Positions 1-5,338 of a stretch of 5,338 nucleotides of DNA are shown here, piece after piece. The translations under genes were made by a program, and so were the position numbers. Numbering within the stretch: the stretch's first letter is position 1; each line of letters opens with the position of its first letter. This DNA is from Actinomycetes bacterium (GTDB lineage: Bacteria > Actinomycetota > Aquicultoria > CAJVYJ01 > JAUVQD01), in the NCBI GenBank assembly GCA_030605305.1, contig JAUWIO010000079.1:1-5338 (forward strand). Reading direction: 5' to 3'. Below the pieces are notes generated by a model. The model did no database searches. It was given only the letters and a program-made list of their open reading frames with translations, and was not told the origin of the DNA.

Positions 1-1
1 C

Positions 2-265
2 GAGTTCCAAAAGAGTCTTTACCGTTTCTTCGACAAGACATATAGTGACACAAATAAGCGGTGGCTTAAGCCGCTGGTTGCCGGCGGACTCGTGGTCCGC
101 GCGGGCGGCTTGCTGGCGTGGGATTGGGATTGCCGGCAGCGCTCAGGAGGCGTTCCGGCGCTTCCCGTGGGAGAGCCGGACCAAGAGTCTGAGGGGCGCG
201 AGCTTCTGCTTCCGCCGGAGCCGGACGAAGCGCAGCAGACCGACTCCGATCCGGTCGAGCGATAA
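2..265 (+). CDS. C-terminal end of a probable family 2 glycosyltransferase (partial, 5' end outside window)
   Basis: The frame is open from base 2 to a TAA at 263-265 and gives the last 87 residues of a protein. The first ~40 residues (FQKSLYRFFDKTYSD, then RWLKPLVAGGLVVRAG) resemble the end of WbbL-like rhamnosyltransferases and other GT2 enzymes, where an aromatic/basic FxKSLYxFF segment is followed by an amphipathic or membrane-associated helix. Such enzymes transfer a sugar from a nucleotide donor to a lipid-linked or polysaccharide acceptor at the inner face of the membrane. The last ~45 residues form an acidic, Pro/Glu/Gln-rich low-complexity tail with no recognisable domain. The catalytic GT-A domain lies upstream, so donor and acceptor cannot be inferred. 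The stop lies 13 nt before the start of a GDP-mannose pyrophosphorylase-like gene, which supports a role in surface glycan synthesis. A competing open frame covers the same bases but encodes Arg/Ser/Trp-rich sequence unlike any family. Family assignment rests on a short tail and is tentative. Confidence 0.68.
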   Translation, partial: EFQKSLYRFFDKTYSDTNKRWLKPLVAGGLVVRAGGLLAWDWDCRQRSGGVPALPVGEPDQESEGRELLLPPEPDEAQQTDSDPVER

Positions 266-267
266 GC

Positions 268-274
268 GAAAGGA
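268..274 (+). promoter_or_regulatory. Ribosome binding site of the nucleotidyltransferase
   Basis: The purine-rich GAAAGGA lies 4 nt before the ATG at 279 and just after the glycosyltransferase stop codon. It supports 279 as the real start rather than the upstream in-frame ATG at 45, which lies inside the glycosyltransferase gene. The spacing is slightly short. Confidence 0.6.
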
Positions 275-278
275 CGAA

Positions 279-1391
279 ATGAAAGCGGTTATCTTGGTGG
301 GCGGCCTCGGGAGCAGGCTCCGTCCGTTGACGACGACGATCCCAAAGCCGATGTTGCCGCTTCTCAATCGCCCGTTCATTGCTACTGTCCTGGCGCATCT
401 GCGCCGGTATGGTGTGAACGAAGTCATTTTAAGCACCGGCTATTTGCCGGAGGTTTTTACCGACTTCCTCGCCGAGACCCGCGCGATGGGGATGTCGGTC
501 GAAGTGGTGACCGAGGATCGTCCGTTGGGGACGTGTGGGGCGGTGAAGAATGTCGCCGACAGATTAGACGAGACATTCCTAGTGCTTAACGGAGACATTC
601 TGACTGATATAAATCTGACTAATCTTATCGATTACCATCGCCAAAAAGGGGCGGTGGCGACTATCTCGTTGACTGCCGTTGAAGATCCGACCAGCTACGG
701 GCTTGTGCCCCTGGAGCGCGATGGGCGGGTATCGAGCTTCGTCGAGAAGCCTAGCTGGGACGAGGCGACTACGGACCTGATCAACGCCGGCACCTATGTA
801 CTGGAGCCGGAAGTCTTGGCCCATGCTCCTCTGGGCGAGAACTACTCGTTCGAGCGCGGCCTTTTCCCTTATTTACTAGACGAAGACATGAAAGTCTATG
901 GTTTCCCAGCCTCATCTTACTGGCTGGATATCGGCACTCCCGAGAAGTTTATCCGGGCCCACAAAGATCTGCTCGAAGGGAAGCTGCCCTTCGATTTCAC
1001 CGGGACCGAGATCAAGAGTCGCGTTTGGGTCGGTGAAGGCACGACCGTCGATCAGAACGCTCTTCTTTACGGACCGGTCGTCATGGGAGATAACTGTACG
1101 ATCGAATCTAACGCCGTCATTATCGGGCCGACTTCTCTCGGAGATGGCTGTCATGTCAGCGCCGGCGCCCGCGTGGAGGGGGCGATCTGCTTCTCTGATT
1201 GCCGATTGCAGTCGGGAGCGGTCGTTCGCAATTCAGTGCTTGGCAGAGGCGTCGATGTGGGCAAGCAGGTCCATATCGATGATTTCGCGGTACTGGGAGA
1301 CAATCTAGTCATCGGCGAGGGTAATTGGTTGCGTCGTGGCATCAAGGTGGCTCCGGGCTCGACTCTTGAGCCGGGGACGATCCGGTTCTAG
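279..1391 (+). CDS. Sugar nucleotidyltransferase, probable mannose-1-phosphate guanylyltransferase
   Basis: The 370-residue cytoplasmic enzyme is predicted to join a sugar-1-phosphate to an NTP with release of pyrophosphate, most likely making GDP-mannose. Residues 1-27 carry the nucleotidyltransferase signature GGLGSRLRPLT (8-18) followed by PKPMLP with Lys23. NGD (104-106) holds the metal-binding Asp106. EKP (156-158) and NAG (169-171) match the sugar-binding loops, and YWLDIGTPEKF (from 214) is typical of the GMP pyrophosphorylase/RfbA-like group. From about residue 245 to the end, hexapeptide-like repeats indicate a left-handed beta-helix domain, ending in PGTIRF. The length and two-domain layout match the ~360-residue actinobacterial GMP pyrophosphorylase (ManB/Rv3264c type). 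The frame stays open back to an ATG at 45, but those 78 residues overlap the glycosyltransferase and look non-coding; the protein family begins at MKAVILVGG. Glucose-1-phosphate specificity (UTP or dTTP) cannot be excluded from sequence alone. The PGI/PMI gene 13 nt downstream favours mannose. Confidence 0.9.
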   Translation: MKAVILVGGLGSRLRPLTTTIPKPMLPLLNRPFIATVLAHLRRYGVNEVILSTGYLPEVFTDFLAETRAMGMSVEVVTEDRPLGTCGAVKNVADRLDETFLVLNGDILTDINLTNLIDYHRQKGAVATISLTAVEDPTSYGLVPLERDGRVSSFVEKPSWDEATTDLINAGTYVLEPEVLAHAPLGENYSFERGLFPYLLDEDMKVYGFPASSYWLDIGTPEKFIRAHKDLLEGKLPFDFTGTEIKSRVWVGEGTTVDQNALLYGPVVMGDNCTIESNAVIIGPTSLGDGCHVSAGARVEGAICFSDCRLQSGAVVRNSVLGRGVDVGKQVHIDDFAVLGDNLVIGEGNWLRRGIKVAPGSTLEPGTIRF

Positions 1392-1398
1392 AGAGGGA
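1391..1398 (+). promoter_or_regulatory. Ribosome binding site deciding the TTG start of the PGI/PMI gene
   Basis: GAGAGGGA begins on the last base of the preceding stop codon and sits 6 nt before TTG 1405. This spacing and the purine run select TTG over the upstream in-frame ATG at 1336, which lies inside the previous gene. The overlap with the stop codon suggests translational coupling. Confidence 0.7.
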
Positions 1399-1404
1399 TT
1401 CGGC

Positions 1405-2478
1405 TTGAGGGAAGCAGCCATCGATTTAGACGACGCCAAAGCAATATCCGCCTTGGACAAAGCCGACTTGCTCGACGACGCTGTCACCTTCTATGGTCAG
1501 TGCCGCTCAGGCCTGGAGATCGGCCGGAAAGCACAGCTTAAGGTCGACCCGTCTCGGGTGACCAACATCATCGTCATGGGGATGGGCGGCTCGGGGATCA
1601 GCGGCGATGTCGCCCGGGTCCTCTTCGAAGACGAGCTGAAAGTCCCACTTTTCGTCAATCGCCATTATGATCTGCCGGCTTTTGCCGGAGCGGGGACACT
1701 GGCTATCGCCGTGTCTTATTCGGGAAACACTGAGGAGACCCTATCGGGGTTGAATACAGCCATCGAGCGGGGCGCTCAAGGATTAGTCATTTCCAGCGGC
1801 GGGAAGATCAGTGAACTCGCGATTGAAAAAGACCTGACACTGGTTACCATCCCGGCCGGAATACAGCCTCGCGCCGCCCTCGGTTATCTCAGTATTCCCC
1901 TGGCTGTTGCTTTAGAGCGGTTGGGTTTTGTCGCCGACGTCGGTCCGGCCATGGAAGAGGCTATAGACCTACTCCATCTCGAAGTCGACCGGTACGGCCC
2001 GGCGGTACCGCTGGCGGAAAACCCCGCCAAGCAGCTGGCGACCGCGTTTTTTGACAAGATGCCGGTCGTCTACGGTTCTGAGGGCATCACCGGCCTGGCC
2101 GCGTTCCGGTGGCGGTGCCAGCTAAACGAGAATGCCAAGGTGTGCGGCCGGTGGAATATGCTGCCAGAACTTAATCATAATGAGATATGCGGCTGGCAGG
2201 AGCTGGAAGAGCGGGGCCGGCGCGCTCCCCTGGTCTTCTTGCGCGACCGCGACGAGCACCCACAGATAAAGAAGCGTTTTGAAGCGACCCGGGAGCTGAT
2301 CGCCGACCACTTCGACGGAATCGAAGAGTTCACAGCAGTCGGAGAGTCGAAAGCCGCCAGACTGTTTTCGTTGATCTATCTTGGGGATTTCGCCAGCATC
2401 TATCTGGCCCTGCTGAACGGGATCGACCCGAGCCCGGTCGACAGGATAGAGTCCCTTAAGAAGAGGTTGGTGGAGTAG
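1405..2478 (+). CDS. Bifunctional phosphoglucose/phosphomannose isomerase (SIS-domain family)
   Basis: The 357-residue protein is predicted to interconvert fructose-6-phosphate with glucose-6-phosphate and mannose-6-phosphate in the cytoplasm, feeding GDP-mannose synthesis. It belongs to the archaeal/bacterial PGI/PMI family known from Pyrobaculum. Visible motifs are GMGGSGISGD (59-68), the SIS phosphate-binding loop SYSGNTEET (104-112) and PRAALGYL (155-162, Arg156). LNENAK follows, with Glu242 as the likely catalytic base, then PELNHNE with His258 for ring opening, and a C-terminal LKK (351-353) supplying the catalytic Lys. The 16-residue spacing from Glu242 to His258 equals that recalled for Glu203 and His219 of the Pyrobaculum enzyme. 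DPSPV (341-345) has Ser where many relatives have Thr. The start is TTG at 1405, set by a strong purine-rich site; the longer ATG start at 1336 would overlap the upstream gene and adds Arg-rich sequence foreign to the family. In mycobacteria a related SIS protein (Rv3256c) of less certain activity sits at the same kind of locus, so a purely regulatory or degenerate role is possible, but the catalytic residues here look intact. Confidence 0.88.
   Translation: MREAAIDLDDAKAISALDKADLLDDAVTFYGQCRSGLEIGRKAQLKVDPSRVTNIIVMGMGGSGISGDVARVLFEDELKVPLFVNRHYDLPAFAGAGTLAIAVSYSGNTEETLSGLNTAIERGAQGLVISSGGKISELAIEKDLTLVTIPAGIQPRAALGYLSIPLAVALERLGFVADVGPAMEEAIDLLHLEVDRYGPAVPLAENPAKQLATAFFDKMPVVYGSEGITGLAAFRWRCQLNENAKVCGRWNMLPELNHNEICGWQELEERGRRAPLVFLRDRDEHPQIKKRFEATRELIADHFDGIEEFTAVGESKAARLFSLIYLGDFASIYLALLNGIDPSPVDRIESLKKRLVE
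2469..2475 (+). promoter_or_regulatory. Ribosome binding site favouring the TTG start of the PNP gene
   Basis: GGTGGAG lies at the very end of the PGI/PMI gene, 4 nt before TTG 2480. The alternative ATG at 2492 has only a weak TTGGA upstream, 7 nt away. The short spacing makes the choice provisional; the two starts differ by four residues. Confidence 0.5.
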
Positions 2479-2479
2479 C

Positions 2480-3295
2480 TTGGACCGCCTCATGGACAAC
2501 GTTAACGAGACGGTTCAGCATATCGCGAAGCACCTGACGCCGACGGCCGATCTTGCCGTTGTACTGGGCTCTGGCCTCAGCGGCGCCTTATCCGATCTGG
2601 AAATCCAAAAAGAGTTGGCGTATGAAGAGATCTCACATTTTCCCGTTTCGAGAGTTAGCGGACATCAAGGGAAGCTCTCGCTTTGTCGGGTGGGGGAAAA
2701 AATCGTTCTAGTCTTGCGAGGGCGGTTCCATTATTATGAGGGCTATACCATGCGGGGGGTTACTTTCCCTATACGCGTCCTTAGTCGCCTGGGGGTTCGC
2801 GGGATCATCCTGACGAATGCGGCGGGCGGCTTGAATCGCCGGTATAAACCCGGGGATTTTATGCAAATCAACGACCACCTGAACTTGATGGGGGACAACC
2901 CCTTGATAGGCGCGGTCGATGAGGAGAAAGGCATCCCCTTCGTGGATATGCGCGAAGCCTACGACCCCGCGCTTATCAAGCAGGGGCTGGCCGTGGCTAA
3001 ACGGCTGTCCCTCCCGATCCACCAGGGAGTGTTGGCGGCCGTTAGCGGTCCGAGTTATGAAACGGTCGCTGAGGCGCGGTTCCTGGCGCGTTCAGGGGCG
3101 GACGCGGTGACCATGTCGACAGTCCCGGAACCGATAGTGGCTCGGCAATGCGGCATGAAGGTGGTCGGCCTGTCGTGTATTACGAACAGCCTGTGGCAGC
3201 GTGACGCGATCGGTCATTCTGACGTTGTGGATATCGGTACGACCGCGGCCGAGGCTCTAGGGCCCTGGCTGCACGCGATGTTGCGGCGAATGTGA
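2480..3295 (+). CDS. Purine nucleoside phosphorylase, trimeric (PNP/MTAP family) type
   Basis: The enzyme of 271 residues (267 from the ATG at 2492) splits purine nucleosides with phosphate into free base and ribose-1-phosphate in the cytoplasm. Residues matching the human enzyme are all present. Ser31 (in LGSGL), Arg82 and His84 (in GRFHYYEGY) bind phosphate, and His62 lies in SGHQGK. Asn113-Ala114 lie in TNAAGG, Glu194 in SYET and Met212 in TMSTVPE. Asn236 in ITN corresponds to human Asn243. That Asn, rather than the Asp of methylthioadenosine phosphorylase, points to 6-oxopurine nucleosides (inosine, guanosine). Oddities are Gln63 where GHAG is usual, Thr211 replacing Gly in the GMSTVPE motif, and an unusual, shortened SLWQRDAIGH loop after Asn236. 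Length is normal for the family. Only one base separates it from the upstream stop, so it is probably translated from the same message as the mannose genes. It ends in tandem stops (TGA then TAG). The ahcY gene downstream suggests it removes the nucleoside made by AhcY. Confidence 0.9.
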   Translation: MDRLMDNVNETVQHIAKHLTPTADLAVVLGSGLSGALSDLEIQKELAYEEISHFPVSRVSGHQGKLSLCRVGEKIVLVLRGRFHYYEGYTMRGVTFPIRVLSRLGVRGIILTNAAGGLNRRYKPGDFMQINDHLNLMGDNPLIGAVDEEKGIPFVDMREAYDPALIKQGLAVAKRLSLPIHQGVLAAVSGPSYETVAEARFLARSGADAVTMSTVPEPIVARQCGMKVVGLSCITNSLWQRDAIGHSDVVDIGTTAAEALGPWLHAMLRRM

Positions 3296-3351
3296 TAGTC
3301 GAAAACGGAAGACAATATAAGTCTGGTAACGGAACAATCAAGGAGCGATAG
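3296..3351 (+). promoter_or_regulatory. AT-rich gap before ahcY with a possible weak promoter
   Basis: This 56-nt gap is clearly richer in A and T than the genes around it. TATAAG at 3316-3321 could serve as a -10 element, but the hexamer 17 nt upstream (TGATAG, 3293-3298) is a poor -35 match. The gap may allow ahcY some independent transcription, or may simply be a leader within the operon. No terminator or riboswitch fold was recognised. Confidence 0.22.
3341..3345 (+). promoter_or_regulatory. Ribosome binding site of ahcY
   Basis: AGGAG lies 6 nt before the ATG at 3352. It is the best Shine-Dalgarno sequence in the window and fixes the ahcY start, which suggests strong translation. Confidence 0.75.
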
Positions 3352-4605
<1,254 letters not shown>

Positions 4606-4618
4606 CCTGCCTGAGGCC

Positions 4619-4632
4619 CGCCGCTCGCGGCG
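4619..4632 (+). terminator. Small GC hairpin between ahcY and mutM, possible weak terminator
   Basis: CGCCG (4619-4623) and CGGCG (4628-4632) form a perfect 5-bp stem around a CTCG loop, 13 nt after the ahcY stop. It is followed by TTGTCC rather than a run of T, so it is at best a weak intrinsic terminator. In GC-rich sequence such a short stem can arise by chance. Confidence 0.2.
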
Positions 4633-4661
4633 TTGTCCGCCGTTCGACTTGACTCTGAGCC

Positions 4662-5338
4662 ATGCCTGAATTACCTGAAGTCGAGACCATTCGCCGCGAT
4701 CTTACGCGGTTGGCTCTCGGGCGGGCCGTGGTCGACGTCGCCGTTGGCTGGCCCGGCTCTCTCAAAGACAGTGGGAGCGGGTTTGCGTCGCGCCTCGTCG
4801 GCTCCCGTTTCAGTGGTTTCGCCCGCCGGGCCAAGATACTCATAGCCGAATTCGACTCAGGCGACCGCCTTCTTTTTCATTTAAAGATGAGCGGCCGCCT
4901 GATGGTCGTTCCCGCCGGGACAGCGGCGGACAAGCACACGCGGGTTGCCTTCACACTCGACAGCGGTGAGGAATTGCGCTTTATCGATATGCGCAAGTTC
5001 GGCTATATCAAGCTTGTCCCGGGCGGTGCTCCGCTATCCGTTCCCGAGCTCGATCGTCTCGGCCCGGAGCCGCTGGCTGCCGATTTCACCGCCGCTGCCT
5101 GGCTCGACCTGGTGGCCGCGAAACACAGCAGCAAGCGGACGATCAAGTCTATGTTGCTCGACCAGACCTTCATCGCGGGCCTGGGCAATATCTACGTCGA
5201 TGAGATATTGCATGCGGCCGGTATCCATCCACAACGCCTTTTCGCAGAAGTGACCGCTGATGATGCCGCGAGCATATATCCCGAGATGCTGATCATCCTT
5301 CTCTCTGCCATCGCCGGTCGCGGTTCGACCTTTTCTTC
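4662..5338 (+). CDS. mutM: Formamidopyrimidine-DNA glycosylase (partial, 3' end outside window)
   Basis: This base-excision repair enzyme removes 8-oxoguanine and ring-opened purines from DNA and cuts the strand by beta/delta elimination. The frame is open from the ATG at 4662 to the window edge and gives 225 residues of a usual ~270-290. MPELPEVE places the catalytic Pro2 (Schiff base) and Glu3 directly after the initiator Met, which fixes the start firmly. Lys58 in RRAKIL corresponds to E. coli Lys57, and KMSGRL (75-80) and DMRKFG (109-114) match the DNA-intercalating and Arg-containing loops. The helix-two-turn-helix holds SKRTIKSMLLDQ and IAGLGNIYVDE, with Asn176 in GNIY contacting the phosphate. 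AGRGSTF near the edge matches the GGSTLRDY region just before the C-terminal zinc finger, which is not in view. The PELPEVE start separates it from Nei (PEGPEI). No clear Shine-Dalgarno is visible. It lies 56 nt downstream of ahcY and is probably only loosely linked in function. Confidence 0.95.
   Translation, partial: MPELPEVETIRRDLTRLALGRAVVDVAVGWPGSLKDSGSGFASRLVGSRFSGFARRAKILIAEFDSGDRLLFHLKMSGRLMVVPAGTAADKHTRVAFTLDSGEELRFIDMRKFGYIKLVPGGAPLSVPELDRLGPEPLAADFTAAAWLDLVAAKHSSKRTIKSMLLDQTFIAGLGNIYVDEILHAAGIHPQRLFAEVTADDAASIYPEMLIILLSAIAGRGSTFS

Noticed and set aside
2480..3295. Calling the PNP gene a methylthioadenosine phosphorylase
   Set aside because: The key position is Asn in ITN, not the Asp of MTAP (TDYD-type), and the SYETVAE and MSTVPE segments are PNP-like.
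3310..3324. AGAC...GTCT inverted repeat as a terminator after PNP
   Set aside because: The stem is only 4 bp with a 7-nt AT loop and no T-run follows, so it is too weak to call.
3296..3351. SAH riboswitch upstream of ahcY
   Set aside because: AGGAGCG resembles part of the SAH riboswitch core, but the gap is only 56 nt and I see no matching pairing partners or pseudoknot. The motif is better explained as the ribosome binding site.
4945..5253. 102-residue + strand frame near the end of the window
   Set aside because: It lies inside mutM in another reading frame. The mutM frame carries the catalytic and helix-two-turn-helix motifs throughout.

Overview
This window looks like a stretch of ordinary bacterial chromosome. 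It is moderately GC-rich, tightly packed, and every gene lies on the + strand. Six coding regions are supported. They are the 3' end of a probable family 2 glycosyltransferase (2-265), a mannose-1-phosphate guanylyltransferase-type sugar nucleotidyltransferase (279-1391), a SIS-domain phosphoglucose/phosphomannose isomerase (1405-2478), a trimeric-type purine nucleoside phosphorylase (2480-3295), a short-form S-adenosylhomocysteinase (3352-4605), and the 5' part of a formamidopyrimidine-DNA glycosylase gene, mutM (4662 to the window end).

Organism. The order of a rhamnosyltransferase-like enzyme, a GDP-mannose-type pyrophosphorylase, a SIS isomerase-like protein and, further on, S-adenosylhomocysteinase resembles the cell-wall/mannose locus of actinobacteria; from memory, the wbbL-manB...sahH region of mycobacteria. 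The nucleotidyltransferase also resembles the mycobacterial protein in domain layout and C-terminus. The TTG starts, the archaeal/Thermotoga-like tail-less AhcY and the archaeal-type PGI/PMI fit a deep-branching, possibly thermophilic or anaerobic, member of the Actinobacteria better than a typical one. This placement is inference.

Layout. The first four genes form a tight run with gaps of 13, 13 and 1 nt, probably one transcript with coupled translation. The GDP-mannose pyrophosphorylase starts at the ATG at 279, well inside a longer open frame. That frame overlaps the glycosyltransferase tail in another register. The PGI/PMI and PNP genes both appear to start with TTG. A 56-nt, locally AT-rich gap precedes ahcY, which has a good ribosome binding site. 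Another 56-nt gap with a small GC hairpin precedes mutM.

Function. The first part supplies and uses activated mannose: fructose-6-phosphate to mannose-6-phosphate (PGI/PMI), a phosphomannomutase not in this window, then GDP-mannose (nucleotidyltransferase), with a glycosyltransferase building surface glycans. The second part handles the by-product of methylation: AhcY splits S-adenosylhomocysteine into homocysteine and a nucleoside, and PNP releases the base from a 6-oxopurine nucleoside and ribose-1-phosphate. mutM is a separate DNA repair gene. I found no CRISPR array, mobile element, RNA gene or clearly new system. The most interesting question is how PNP and AhcY are linked.
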